DNA from: Phycisphaerae bacterium
Lineage (GTDB): Bacteria > Planctomycetota > Phycisphaerae > UBA1845 > PWPN01
Length of the DNA: 64,000 nt
Direction of reading: 5' to 3'
Assembly: GCA_018003015.1 (NCBI GenBank)
Contig: JAGNEZ010000027.1
Coordinates: 1 to 64,000 of the forward strand
Made by a program: the position numbers and the translations under genes. Shown piece by piece: positions 42,334 to 51,579 of this stretch. How positions within the stretch are numbered: position 1 is the first letter of the stretch; every line of letters starts with the position of its first letter. Under the pieces are notes generated by a model, which worked only from the letters and a program-made list of their open reading frames with translations, had not been told where the DNA came from and made no database searches.

Positions 42334-42414
42334 GGACCCCTCTTCGGGCGGGTCCTGTTGGCCTCAACCCCGTCATTTACCGTCCAACAAGAACGGCCGG
42401 CACAGAAGCCGGCC
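42334..42414. terminator. Two hairpins between convergent genes
   Basis: GGACCC/GGGTCC (42334-42339 and 42350-42355) and the stronger GGCCGGC/GCCGGCC (42395-42401 and 42408-42414, 6-base loop) lie between the ends of the glycosidase-like and pseudopilin genes. Neither has a T-run, so a role as bidirectional terminators is only plausible. Confidence 0.35.
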
Positions 42415-42480
42415 GCAGCGGCAATCGTCGGGACAACTGACCAGCGACCACGCGCCGGCGCGGGCACCGAAGGTGAACAG

Positions 42481-43356
42481 TCAGTTATAGCGGTGCCTGA
42501 CGCCGTAGTCCTCGGCTGACGGGCACTTCTCGATCTGGCGATACGCACCTTTGCCGCCGGTCTTGGAACTGCCGCGGTAGAACTCATCATACCATTCGCG
42601 ACCGGACACCCACTTGCTTCTGTACTTGACGCACTGGTCCCTGGAGCCGAAGTACTTCCCTTCCGTATGGGGCCGGGGCGGAAGGGACAGAGCCTCGACG
42701 TGGCCATCCGCGCAGCCGACGTTGCCCCGCTTGCGCGAATGCCGGTCGGTCAATCCGTCGTCGTTGTCCCAAGCGCTGTTGTTGCACCCGCTCAGGTACC
42801 ACTCGTAGTCTTCCTCGACCAGGATGAAGGTGGGGCTGACGCGCATGTTCGCGGTGTGATCCGTCTCGCTGTAGTTGCCGGAGGCGCCGGCTCCTCCGAA
42901 GCGGTAGTGGGATTGTCCCACGGAAGCGGTATTGGCTCCGCTCATCATGACGGGGGTGGTGTAACTGTAGGCATCATTGGTTCTGCTGGTATCCCGGTGG
43001 GGGTTGTCGTCGGGGCAGCGGTAGGCCGCCCTGTTGCTGCCCATGTGCTTGAAGACGGTGCCATCCTCGGGCTGGCGCCCGGGGTATCCGCCGGTCTTCC
43101 TGTTCCTGTTGCTGAGTCCCAGCCAGTCCGCGTTGTCATCCTCGCTGTTGCCGGGAAGGAAGCCCTTGGTCTCCGAGGAATACGCGAGGAAGGCGGTCGT
43201 GAGCGACTTGAGGTTGGCCTGGCAAACGACCATCCGAGCCTGCTTTCTGGCCGACTCCAGCGAAGGGAGCAGGACGGAGACGAGTAGGGCAATGATGGCT
43301 ACGACGACCAAGACTTCGATCAGGGTGAAGCCCCGGCTACGTCTGAGGTGCGGCAT
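42481..43356 (-). CDS. Type II secretion/pseudopilin-like protein (N-terminal methylation)
   Basis: This 291-residue protein starts MPHLRRSRG at 43356 with AGGAG 8 bases upstream. The prepilin peptidase site is [20 protein letters not shown], with the invariant Glu5 of the mature protein. The C-terminal domain carries [12 protein letters not shown] and a [16 protein letters not shown] block; the final ADGHV motif is characteristic of the very large planctomycete DUF1559-like pseudopilin family. These are exported, methylated and probably assemble into envelope structures; individual roles are unknown. It is transcribed toward the glycosidase-like gene. Confidence 0.93.
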   Translation of the reverse strand: MPHLRRSRGFTLIEVLVVVAIIALLVSVLLPSLESARKQARMVVCQANLKSLTTAFLAYSSETKGFLPGNSEDDNADWLGLSNRNRKTGGYPGRQPEDGTVFKHMGSNRAAYRCPDDNPHRDTSRTNDAYSYTTPVMMSGANTASVGQSHYRFGGAGASGNYSETDHTANMRVSPTFILVEEDYEWYLSGCNNSAWDNDDGLTDRHSRKRGNVGCADGHVEALSLPPRPHTEGKYFGSRDQCVKYRSKWVSGREWYDEFYRGSSKTGGKGAYRQIEKCPSAEDYGVRHRYN

Positions 43357-43432
43357 GGCCAAGTCTCCTGTTCTGTACATTTGTGACTTCGCAGACCTGT
43401 ACTAATACTTTAGCCATCCTTGTAGTGATCTG

Positions 43433-43855
43433 TCAAGGAGCGGGATTGCCGCTGCGGCGAAGACCGGCGATGTTGTTCTGAATTGCGCTGCGGACATCAG
43501 TGTTTTTTTCTTTTTGCAGCAGCCGTTCAAGTGCGGGTATAGCCTGGACGGGGGCGTTCGTGCGGTAGATGGCGGTCACCAGCTGGATGCGGAGATCGGG
43601 GTCGTTGGGAGCCTTTTCGTAAGCGGCTGTCACCTGGGGAATGACCTCCGGGCCGCGGCGGCCCAGTTCAATGATCATGTCATCGCGCTGGTCGGGCTTG
43701 GCCGCCATCAGCTTGTCGATCAACTCGTCGGAAGGTGCTTTGAGCTGAGCGGCGGGCCGGTTGAGCCAGAGGTAGCCGAGGACGACCACGATCACGGCCA
43801 GGACGATACCGCCACCGACGGCGACTCTGCGATTGGGGCTAGAAGATTGGCTCAT
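43433..43855 (-). CDS. Membrane-anchored HEAT-repeat-like protein
   Basis: This 140-residue protein starts MSQSSSPN at 43855, with AGGAAG about 8 bases upstream. One N-terminal helix (VAVGGGIVLAVIVVVLGYLWL, about 11-31) anchors it. The remainder is alpha-helical with repeat-like units: ELIDKLMAAKPDQRDDMIIELG, EVIPQVTAAYEKAPNDPDLRIQL and AIPALERLLQKEKNTDVRSAIQ, which fit HEAT/armadillo-type repeats. It ends 76 bases upstream of the pseudopilin start on the same strand and may be co-transcribed. Function unknown. Confidence 0.7.
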   Translation of the reverse strand: MSQSSSPNRRVAVGGGIVLAVIVVVLGYLWLNRPAAQLKAPSDELIDKLMAAKPDQRDDMIIELGRRGPEVIPQVTAAYEKAPNDPDLRIQLVTAIYRTNAPVQAIPALERLLQKEKNTDVRSAIQNNIAGLRRSGNPAP

Positions 43856-44508
43856 ATGCGTCTTCCTGTCTCTCTCTTGCCTGGTTCTGCCGAAGCCAAG
43901 AACCAGCCTTCCTGAGTTGCACCTTACCGGGAAACCACCTCCCGCAATCGGGTTTGTTTCCCGTTCCATGGCTCGCGCCCGTCGCTGCGAGGGCACTATC
44001 GCGTGGCGCCGACCCCGGGGGGCGGCGGAGAAATGGGCGCTACGCATATCCTGCTGGTTGCCCTTTGGCCCAGGCCTCTGGACCGGGACTCGGCTCGACG
44101 CCCGCCGGCGTCCTGTCCTCCGTCCAGGGCGCCTTCCATGATACCACCTTTCTTCTCCCCGAGTCCACCAGACCACCTGGGCTCGGGTGCTGTGGGGTCG
44201 TCTCGGGCCTGCCGGAGGTCAACTGGCCGCGCTCGGGCCTTCAAGGCCCATGGCGGCGTCCTGGGTTTGAACGGATGAGTCGCTCCACGATTCGGCTTGC
44301 CGTGCCCGCCCTTCCGGGTTACTGTCGCGGCCATGGTCGTGTCCTCCAACTCGAACCGACCGAGTTCCGGCCATACCCGTGGCCGAGAAGCTGACGAGCG
44401 AGCTGAGGAAATGGGACCGAAGGTGTCCGCAATAGACAGCGGCGTTCTCTGTTGTTTCGCAAGTAACGCATTTGGGCTACGTTACAAACGTAGGAGATTT
44501 GTCATATC
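43856..44508. other. 650-base intergenic region without a recognised gene
   Basis: This divergent spacer contains only GC-rich open frames with no family resemblance. Its right end carries overlapping inverted repeats described separately. I see no tRNA-like or other recognised structured RNA. Confidence 0.5.
44463..44493 (+). promoter_or_regulatory. Overlapping inverted repeats before the SpoIID/LytB gene
   Basis: CTACGTT (44477-44483) and AACGTAG (44487-44493) form a 7-bp palindrome with a 3-base centre. GTAACG (44463-44468) and CGTTAC (44480-44485) form a second, overlapping one. TAGGAG, the probable ribosome binding site for the ATG at 44509, overlaps the last arm, so a bound protein or RNA hairpin would block translation or transcription. 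Confidence 0.4.
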
Positions 44509-45903
44509 ATGAGCGTCTGCAGCCTAGCGGCGTGGGATATGGAGACCCGCCAGGAGCCGAGCATCCGCGTGGGCATCATCCTTCCCGAAGACGAAACGCA
44601 TCAGGTTCGGTTGAGCACCCCCAAGGATGATGCTTATCGTGTCTGGCTGGACGACATGAGTGGTCCCATGCTCCAGGGGGCCAGCCTTGAGGTCCAGATC
44701 GATGATCGGCGACTGGTCTTGAAGGGCGGCGACAGCGCGATCGGGAAAGCGGGCATCATCCGGTTGATGCCTGAGGCGGAGCAGCGGCTCGCCCAAGGGG
44801 CGGGAGCATTGGTCCGAGGAGTGGTCACCGGGCGTGGCTTCCATTGGCAGAAGCGGATTCACACCAGCCTGAATGGCATGCTCGAGTTCCGGCTGCACGA
44901 GGACCATCTGCTGCTGGTCAATGAGGTCCCGCTCGAGCAGTACCTTGTCGGCGTGCTCACGGCAGAGATGAGCGGCAATTGCCCGGTGGAGTATCTGAAG
45001 ACCCAGGTCATTGTCGCTCGATCGTGGGTCCTGGCTTATACGGAGAACAAGCACCCGGATCTGCCCTTCGACCGCTGCAACGACGACGATTGTCAGCGGT
45101 ACCACGGCACGACGTCGCTGACGCCTACGGCGGTGGAGGCGGTGCGGGCCACGCGCGGCCAGGTGCTGGTGGATGCCAGCGGCGAGGTCATTGACGCCAA
45201 TTACTCCAAGAGCTGCGGGGGCGTGAGCGAGACGCCGGAGAACACCTGGTCCGTTGCCAAGGCCGGCCTGGTGGCCATGGTCGACGCGCCAGCGGGCTCG
45301 CAGGCCCGAGGGTTCTTTCCCGTGACCGAGGACAATCTCGACGAGTACCTCACCGGCTCATGGCTGGCACACACTGACATCTTCTGCAGCCCAGCGGTTG
45401 TACCTGATGATGAGGTTGCCCGGTACATCGGGAAGGTGGACGAGCGCGGCAACTACTTCCGTTGGCAGATTCACTATGATCGCGAAGACCTCGAGCAGAT
45501 CCTGCGCGACAAGTTCTTCGCCCGACAGGATCCGGGCAAGGTGGCCGCCCTTTCCACGCTGATGGACGTTCGGGTGACGCGACGAGGGCTCTCGGGCCGA
45601 GCGATCGCGATGGATCTCGAGTATCTGGACCCGATGCGCCAGCTCCATCTGGTGCAGCTGACCGACCAGCACAAGATCCGCGATGCCTTACACGAGAAGT
45701 TTCTCTACAGCAGTGCATTCAAGATCGACATAGAACGCGACCCGAACGGTGTTCCGAGGCGAATCACGCTGACCGGCGCCGGTTGGGGGCACGGCGTGGG
45801 CATGTGCCAGATTGGAGCGCTGGGCATGGCCCTCAGGGGTTACACGTGTGAACAGATCGTGCGGCACTACTTCGAGGGGATCGACATCCACGCGTGCTAC
45901 TAG
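44509..45903 (+). CDS. SpoIID/LytB-domain protein
   Basis: This 464-residue protein has the SpoIID/LytB catalytic region at about 135-460: VPLEQYLVGVLTAEMSG, with Glu in AEM as the likely catalytic acid, then LKTQVIVARSWVLAY, DRCNDDDCQRYHG, VRATRGQVLVDASGEVIDANYSKSCGG and GAGWGHGVGMCQIGALGMALRG. SpoIID is a lytic transglycosylase that cleaves glycan strands lacking stem peptides. Unlike SpoIID, this protein has no obvious signal peptide or membrane anchor: the N-terminus is MSVCSLAAWDMETRQEPS. Its export is therefore unclear, and an N-terminal start error is possible. Upstream lie overlapping palindromes. Confidence 0.88.
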   Translation: MSVCSLAAWDMETRQEPSIRVGIILPEDETHQVRLSTPKDDAYRVWLDDMSGPMLQGASLEVQIDDRRLVLKGGDSAIGKAGIIRLMPEAEQRLAQGAGALVRGVVTGRGFHWQKRIHTSLNGMLEFRLHEDHLLLVNEVPLEQYLVGVLTAEMSGNCPVEYLKTQVIVARSWVLAYTENKHPDLPFDRCNDDDCQRYHGTTSLTPTAVEAVRATRGQVLVDASGEVIDANYSKSCGGVSETPENTWSVAKAGLVAMVDAPAGSQARGFFPVTEDNLDEYLTGSWLAHTDIFCSPAVVPDDEVARYIGKVDERGNYFRWQIHYDREDLEQILRDKFFARQDPGKVAALSTLMDVRVTRRGLSGRAIAMDLEYLDPMRQLHLVQLTDQHKIRDALHEKFLYSSAFKIDIERDPNGVPRRITLTGAGWGHGVGMCQIGALGMALRGYTCEQIVRHYFEGIDIHACY

Positions 45904-46036
45904 CGAGGCCCGACACGCCGAGATGGGGATGCGATCTGTCGCCTTTCAGCCGGGGCGGGATCCTGGGATCAAGGGTCGGGGACGATCTCGACCGACGACC
46001 GCTCGAGCCCATGAAACCCGATAGCTGCGTACTTGC

Positions 46037-47344
46037 GTGAACATATCGAGCACATTCCCGTCGACCAACCGCCTCCTCACGTGGGGTCTGGCCTTGTTTC
46101 TGCTTGCGGTGATAGCGCGTGTGGGGTGGGTGGTTGTGCGGTTTGGCTCGCCGGAGCGATCGGAGACGCTGACCTACCCGGATGAGGAAGCTTACTGGGA
46201 GGGAGCCCTGTCGCTGGCGGCGGAGCGGGGGCTGGTCGACGAGTTTGGGTTTCGGGCAACGTACATGCCCGCGTATCCGGCGTTTCTGTCGATCTACACA
46301 GGCTGTCAGCGGCCGCTCTTCTGGGCTCGTATTGGACAAGCGTTGTTTGGAGCGTTGGCGGCCCCGGCGGCCATGTTTCTCGCCTGGCGGTGGTGCATGG
46401 CCGTCTCGTTGTCGTCGGGGATTCGGATCATCGCCCCCCTGGCAGGCACGCTTGTGGCGCTCGATCCGTTCCTGGTGTTCTTTTCCGGTCTCCTGCTCAC
46501 CGAAGCCTTGTTTGCAGTGGTCTTGGTCGGATGGATGGCATTCGCCATCTCCATGGCCGACCGGGCGCGACGGCTTTCGATCCGGGACGCGTTGCTCAGC
46601 GGGGTGATGGCTTGGGGCTGCATCATGCTCCGCCCCTCGGCCGTGTTCCTTGTCCTGCTGTTGCCTGTGGTGATAGTGCTGCGCAAGCGGTTCGACTGGC
46701 GGAGCTTTGCGGCCGGGGGTCTCCTTCTTGCCGTTCCGATGCTTGGACTCGTTCCTTGGGCCGTCCGCAACCACCAGACTGTCGGCCAGTGGCGGTGGCT
46801 GACGACTCGCGGCGGGATTTCGCTGTACGATGGAGTTCGGGGGGGTGCGACAGGAGACAGCGATCTGGCCCATACCAAGAGTATGACCGAGGTGCAGGGG
46901 CTCAGCGAAGTGGAGTGGGACGCCTATTTTCGAGCCCAAGCCTGGAAGGCTATCGCCGAGGATCCTGGCCGGATCGTGCGTTTGATGGGCGCCAAGTTCC
47001 TTCGAACCTGGAGTCTCACCCCGAACGTTGCGGCATATCGAGGTGGCATGGTGGCTTGGATCAGCGGGATCTGGATGCTGGCGGTTCTTGTTCTGGCGGT
47101 GGCGGGCTTCTGTGTTGTCGTGGGTCGCAAACCCGGTCGAGAGGGCGAGCCGCCTTCGCGCCGGGAGCGTGTGGCGACTACCTTCCTCTTGCTCTTACCG
47201 GTGATTGTGTTCACACTGCTGCACATGGTATTCGTTGGCAGTGTTCGGTATCGGGTGCCGATCATGCCGTTCCTATGCGTGCTGGCCGCGACCGGCCTGG
47301 TGGCCCGGGGGCCGCGCCGGCGAACCGGGAACCTGCCCAGGTGA
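46037..47344 (+). CDS. Polytopic GT-C-like glycosyltransferase (PMT/ArnT type)
   Basis: This 435-residue protein has a GTG start and about ten membrane helices. After the first helix an external loop has TYPDEEAYWEGA, whose acidic residues fit the catalytic DxD/DE position of GT-C (GT39/GT83) enzymes, followed by YMPAYPAFLSIY. The RPSAVFLVLLLPVVIVL and PWAVRNHQTVG stretches are typical of this fold. GT-C enzymes transfer sugars from polyprenyl-phosphate donors at the outer face of the membrane. The family match is by topology and motifs, not by a specific relative. It is followed after 7 bases by the AsmA-like gene. Confidence 0.78.
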   Translation: MNISSTFPSTNRLLTWGLALFLLAVIARVGWVVVRFGSPERSETLTYPDEEAYWEGALSLAAERGLVDEFGFRATYMPAYPAFLSIYTGCQRPLFWARIGQALFGALAAPAAMFLAWRWCMAVSLSSGIRIIAPLAGTLVALDPFLVFFSGLLLTEALFAVVLVGWMAFAISMADRARRLSIRDALLSGVMAWGCIMLRPSAVFLVLLLPVVIVLRKRFDWRSFAAGGLLLAVPMLGLVPWAVRNHQTVGQWRWLTTRGGISLYDGVRGGATGDSDLAHTKSMTEVQGLSEVEWDAYFRAQAWKAIAEDPGRIVRLMGAKFLRTWSLTPNVAAYRGGMVAWISGIWMLAVLVLAVAGFCVVVGRKPGREGEPPSRRERVATTFLLLLPVIVFTLLHMVFVGSVRYRVPIMPFLCVLAATGLVARGPRRRTGNLPR

Positions 47345-47351
47345 ACCGCTC

Positions 47352-50300
47352 TTGAGGAATCCCTTCACCAAGCCGTGGGGTGTGCTGCTGAAGCGCCGCC
47401 GGCCGCTGTCTCGGGGACGGCGGTGGGTTGGTCTGGCTCTACTGGTGGTGCTGGTTCTGATTCTGGGGGGGTACTGCCGACTGACCGACAAGACCCGGCT
47501 GCGGGCGATGGCCGAGGGGTGGCTGGAGGATTTCAGCGGCGGCGAGGTGCGGATCGAAGATGTCCGCCTGGACATGTTCGAGGGGCTGCATCTGGTCGGG
47601 GTGACCATTGCGACGCCAACCGCAGCGCGCTTTGACCCGAGTGACGATTCGCTGGCCAACCGTGTCATCCTGAGGGCCGCCACCGTCTTCCTGCAGCTCC
47701 GCCCGGTCAGCGTTCTGACTGGCCATCTTGTCGTGCCGCAGATCACAGCGATCAATCCCGAGATCGTTGTTGCCCGCCGCAGCTCGGATGGCAAGTGGAA
47801 CTGGGAGATGATGGCTCCCCAGCATAGGAAGCGCTTGTCCAAGAAGGCCATGCAGCTTCCGGAGATCCGGCTGCGTGATGCTCGGGTCATCCAATGCCGG
47901 CTGGACGAGCGCGGCTGGTTTCGCGCACCGGCCCAGGGATTCTGGGTGGAGGCTCGGCCCAAGCCCGACCAGGCCGACACGTACACGATCGCTCTCACCC
48001 GGGTGTTCAACAGCTCAGCCGAGGCCGAGACGGAGCCGGAATCGGCCCAATTTGACTTCAATATGCGGACGCTCGCGCTGGAAGGCAGCTTACCGTTCCT
48101 GTCCGTGGACGAGATCAGGATGGCAGCGCCGGCGACGGTCTCGCGGTGGCTCGAGGTGTTCTCCACCAGCGGTTTCGTCCGCGCGAACAGCCTTCGGGTG
48201 AATGAGGGCGCGAGGCTTGCCGCATCGCTTGATCTGCGCGAGGCCACCGTGTCGGTTCCACTGAACGACGACGAAGCCGCTCGTCCACCCGAGCAACGTC
48301 ACATCCGCCTTGATCAGATCGAAGGCACGATCACGATCTCCGGCCGCGATGCGACCGCCGACCTCCGGGGCCGATTTCACGGCCGGCCGGTCGCGATGAA
48401 AGGTCGGCTGGAGTTGCCGGCCGACGCCGTCCGGGGCATCGAGAGCCTGGGATTCGAACTGGAGATCAAGGCTGACACTGTCCAACTGCCGCGTGCCGAC
48501 GGACAGGCGGACGAAGCCGAGCGACGGTTTGTACAGAGCTGGCCGTCGGTAAGCCGTTTCGTGCGTGATTTCGACGGGATGGGGGCGATGGACCTGACGG
48601 CTCGGATCCGGAAATCCGCCGGGCCGGGCAGCCACGTCGAGTTCATCGATGGCAAGCTGGTGTTTCGGAACTCGTCCGCTCAGTACATCTTCTTCCCGTA
48701 CCGGCTCCACGAGCTGAACGGCGCGGTTCAGTTCCGACCGGACGGTCGGATCGCGCTCAAGGACATTGCGGGGGTTCACGACCGGGGCCGGGTGGTCATC
48801 AACGGCCTTCTGGGCGGGCGCTTGTCCCAGGAGGGACAGCTGAGCATCACCGGTGAGGGCATCAGCTTGACCGAAGACCTGCTGGTCTGCCTCGATCGGC
48901 GAGACCAGGAACTCATCCGCAGATTCCGAGCCACTGCGAAGGCTGATGTCCACGTTGAGATGAAGCGGCCAGCGAGACCTCTCGACGGTCCGCCGGCACC
49001 TTGGGAAACCGAAGTCGACCTGCGTTTCCTGGACGGCAGCGTGAACCTGGACAGCTTCCCTTACCCGCTGGACCATCTTGGCGGGCAGATGCGCATCGCC
49101 AAGCAGCGTATCGAGGTCAAGGATCTCTCCGGCCGGCGGAGGGATGGGCGGGTCAGCGTCAGCGGATGGGCCTCGGACGCGCCGGATAGGGGCGTGGCGT
49201 TCGATCTGACGCTGAGCGCCACCGGCATTGAGATCGACGAGATGCTCGGCCAAGCTCTTCCCAGCAGCGGCCGGCGGCTGTACGAACGATTCGAACCCAC
49301 CGGCGTTGCGGACATCGACGGCACGCTGAGCACGACCGAGCCGGGTGGCGCGCTGACCTGCAATCTCGACGCGAACCTGAGCAGGACATCGGTTGTCATT
49401 CCCGAGGGCGCCTCCCGACTGGAAGACGCACGAGCCAGACTGAAGATCACGCCAGAGACCCTTGAGGTGACCTCTTTCGAAGGCCGACTCGGCCAAGCGG
49501 AGGTCCGGTGTTCGGCGAGGATTCCGCTCGCGGATGACGATCCGCACCTGTCGTTGCACCTGACCGCCGATCGCATGCCGCTCGACGATAGGCTTCGCCA
49601 GTCTCTCCCCGCGAGCTTGCGGGAGGTCTATGACTCGTTCCAGCCCAAGGGTACAGCGGCCGTGGATGCCCGGTACGAGCGTTCGTCCTTCTCGTCCCGG
49701 CCTGCGGGTACAACGCAGCCCACCAGTCTCCCGACGGACACATCCGACTACGTCGTGGCGATCGAGCCTCAGGGTTGCGAGGCAGTTTACGAGGGCTTCG
49801 CGCTACCGCTCCGGGAAATCAAGGGCCGGATTACGGTGACCCCCCGTGCGATTCGCATCGAATCGACGACGGCTCGCTACGAGAACAGCCCGGTACGCAT
49901 CGATGGTACCGTTCGTCGGCAAGGGAACCAGACCTCGATCGAGTTGGCCATCGACGCCAAGGAGGTCGGCTTCGCTGAATCGCTTCGGCAGGTGCTGCCT
50001 TGGCGAATACGGCGACTCTGGAACGATGTGAAGCCCATTGGCAAAGCGGATTTGACCTTCGACCGCCTGGCCATGACGCTGAGTGCCGGTTCGCGGCCTG
50101 CCTGGGAGTTTTCCGGCAGGGCTGAGCTGAAGGGCCTGTCGCTCGCCCTGGGCTCGTCTCTCACGGACATTCACGGGGTGATAGGTGCGACGGGCAGGAT
50201 GGGTGACGGATGGGAGATCAGCGGGGAACTGGACTGGCCATCGTTGCGGATCGACGGCCGTCCGCTGAGCAACGTCAAAGCCCAATTCGCTCGTCCCGCG

Positions 50301-50996
50301 AACGATCCTGTTTTTCGAATCCAGCAGATTCTCGGCAACTTTTGCGGTGGCAGCGTGATGGGGGAAGTGGACATCGACACCTCGCGTTCGGGCCCGGCCT
50401 TTGGCCTGTCGCTCGCGGCCAGGGAGGTGTCGATTGGGGACTTCTTGAATGCCGCCCTTAAGCCAGGCCAGACGCCGGTCGACCTGCAAGGCCAAGTTGA
50501 AGGCAACCTGGTTTTGGCGGGCCGGTTCGGCGATCCGTTCAGCCGGCACGGTAGCGGTTCGGTGACGATTCGAGAGGCCCAGATGCTGAAGCTGCCGTTC
50601 CTGCTGGCCATGCTGCAGGCGGCGAACAAGCCGGCCGAGGATCAGAGCGCGTTTCAGGATGCCCTGCTGACCTTCGCCGTGGATGGTGACCAGCTCTTGT
50701 TCGAGGAGATTGACCTGCGAGGCAAGACGCTGTCGATGGTCGGAGCCGGTCAGGTGAACACGCCCACGGAGGCGCTCGACCTCACGCTGTTGATCGGCAG
50801 CCCGCTGCGTTTGCCCAGGATCGAGGTGCTGAGCGAACTGCTGGAAGGCGTTGCCCGGGAGTTGGTCGAGGTCCGCGTGGAGGGCACGCTAGCGTCTCCG
50901 ATCTACCGGGCGGAGCTCGTGCGCAGCATTCGCAAGACGCTGGATACGATTCTGAACGCCCGGCACCGGCAACCGAGAGTTCCCCGATCGCGATGA
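47352..50996 (+). CDS. Giant AsmA-like envelope protein
   Basis: This protein of about 1,214 residues starts at TTG 47352 (AGGTGA 8 bases upstream) or GTG 47382. A basic N-terminus and one helix (VGLALLVVLVLILGGYC) are followed by a very long beta-rich periplasmic region. Repeated motifs fit AsmA/TamB-like repeating-beta-groove proteins: GEVRIEDVRLDMFEGLHLVGVTI at the N-terminus, a recurring LR.V..(S/R) core, and the C-terminal DALLTFAVDGDQLLFEEIDLRG...GAGQVNTPTEALDLTLLIGSPL. In other bacteria such proteins move phospholipids to the outer membrane or regulate assembly. Here it follows a GT-C gene and fits envelope biogenesis. Confidence 0.82.
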   Translation: MRNPFTKPWGVLLKRRRPLSRGRRWVGLALLVVLVLILGGYCRLTDKTRLRAMAEGWLEDFSGGEVRIEDVRLDMFEGLHLVGVTIATPTAARFDPSDDSLANRVILRAATVFLQLRPVSVLTGHLVVPQITAINPEIVVARRSSDGKWNWEMMAPQHRKRLSKKAMQLPEIRLRDARVIQCRLDERGWFRAPAQGFWVEARPKPDQADTYTIALTRVFNSSAEAETEPESAQFDFNMRTLALEGSLPFLSVDEIRMAAPATVSRWLEVFSTSGFVRANSLRVNEGARLAASLDLREATVSVPLNDDEAARPPEQRHIRLDQIEGTITISGRDATADLRGRFHGRPVAMKGRLELPADAVRGIESLGFELEIKADTVQLPRADGQADEAERRFVQSWPSVSRFVRDFDGMGAMDLTARIRKSAGPGSHVEFIDGKLVFRNSSAQYIFFPYRLHELNGAVQFRPDGRIALKDIAGVHDRGRVVINGLLGGRLSQEGQLSITGEGISLTEDLLVCLDRRDQELIRRFRATAKADVHVEMKRPARPLDGPPAPWETEVDLRFLDGSVNLDSFPYPLDHLGGQMRIAKQRIEVKDLSGRRRDGRVSVSGWASDAPDRGVAFDLTLSATGIEIDEMLGQALPSSGRRLYERFEPTGVADIDGTLSTTEPGGALTCNLDANLSRTSVVIPEGASRLEDARARLKITPETLEVTSFEGRLGQAEVRCSARIPLADDDPHLSLHLTADRMPLDDRLRQSLPASLREVYDSFQPKGTAAVDARYERSSFSSRPAGTTQPTSLPTDTSDYVVAIEPQGCEAVYEGFALPLREIKGRITVTPRAIRIESTTARYENSPVRIDGTVRRQGNQTSIELAIDAKEVGFAESLRQVLPWRIRRLWNDVKPIGKADLTFDRLAMTLSAGSRPAWEFSGRAELKGLSLALGSSLTDIHGVIGATGRMGDGWEISGELDWPSLRIDGRPLSNVKAQFARPANDPVFRIQQILGNFCGGSVMGEVDIDTSRSGPAFGLSLAAREVSIGDFLNAALKPGQTPVDLQGQVEGNLVLAGRFGDPFSRHGSGSVTIREAQMLKLPFLLAMLQAANKPAEDQSAFQDALLTFAVDGDQLLFEEIDLRGKTLSMVGAGQVNTPTEALDLTLLIGSPLRLPRIEVLSELLEGVARELVEVRVEGTLASPIYRAELVRSIRKTLDTILNARHRQPRVPRSR

Positions 50997-50997
50997 C

Positions 50998-51447
50998 CTA
51001 TCGGAGAACGGCCGGTCGCCGGAGGTCGGCCTGTGCATCGCGACGTTTGGGTCCTTTCTCCTGCAGGACCTTCATGGCCTTCTTGTTATCGGCGACCTTG
51101 AACACCCCGTTGGTCTTGCCCCCTTGTGCGCCGGTCGTGCAGTAGGCGTAACTGATGTTGATGTGTGCGTCAGCCAGTCTCTGACACAGATCTGCCAGCG
51201 CTCCGGAGCGGTTGGCCAGAGCGACAACCAGGACCTCGGTCTCCGTGGTAGGCAGGTTCAGCCTGGTGAGAGCCTCACGGAGACGACCAGGGGCATCCAC
51301 GACCAGGCGGAGCACGCCGTGCTCGCTCGAATCGGCCAGGGTCATGGCCAGGACATTGATCCTGGCCATGGCGATCTGTCGAGTCACCTGGGCCAGAACA
51401 CCGGGCTTGTTGACCAGGAAGACGGAGAATTGCGACGTTAGTTCCAT
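50998..51447 (-). CDS. Tandem ACT-domain protein
   Basis: This 149-residue protein has two ACT domains: FSVFLVNKPGVLAQVTRQIAMARINVLAM (8-36) and VLVVALANRSGALADLCQRLADAHINISYAY (about 72-102). ACT domains bind amino acids or other small ligands and regulate metabolism. The protein has no catalytic domain and ends in a basic tail. It is a widespread planctomycete type, probably a small allosteric sensor. The stop codon lies only a few bases from the end of the convergent AsmA-like gene. Confidence 0.9.
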   Translation of the reverse strand: MELTSQFSVFLVNKPGVLAQVTRQIAMARINVLAMTLADSSEHGVLRLVVDAPGRLREALTRLNLPTTETEVLVVALANRSGALADLCQRLADAHINISYAYCTTGAQGGKTNGVFKVADNKKAMKVLQEKGPKRRDAQADLRRPAVLR

Positions 51448-51579
51448 GCTGCACCTCGACTCCTGTACCTACGAACGCCGAACGAATGACCTGGATCACT
51501 TGATGCCTGGGGCATCGGTCCATGAACCGGGTCCGGGACGGGCCCCCGTCGCCGGTTCCAGGCAATTATAGTACCGGCA

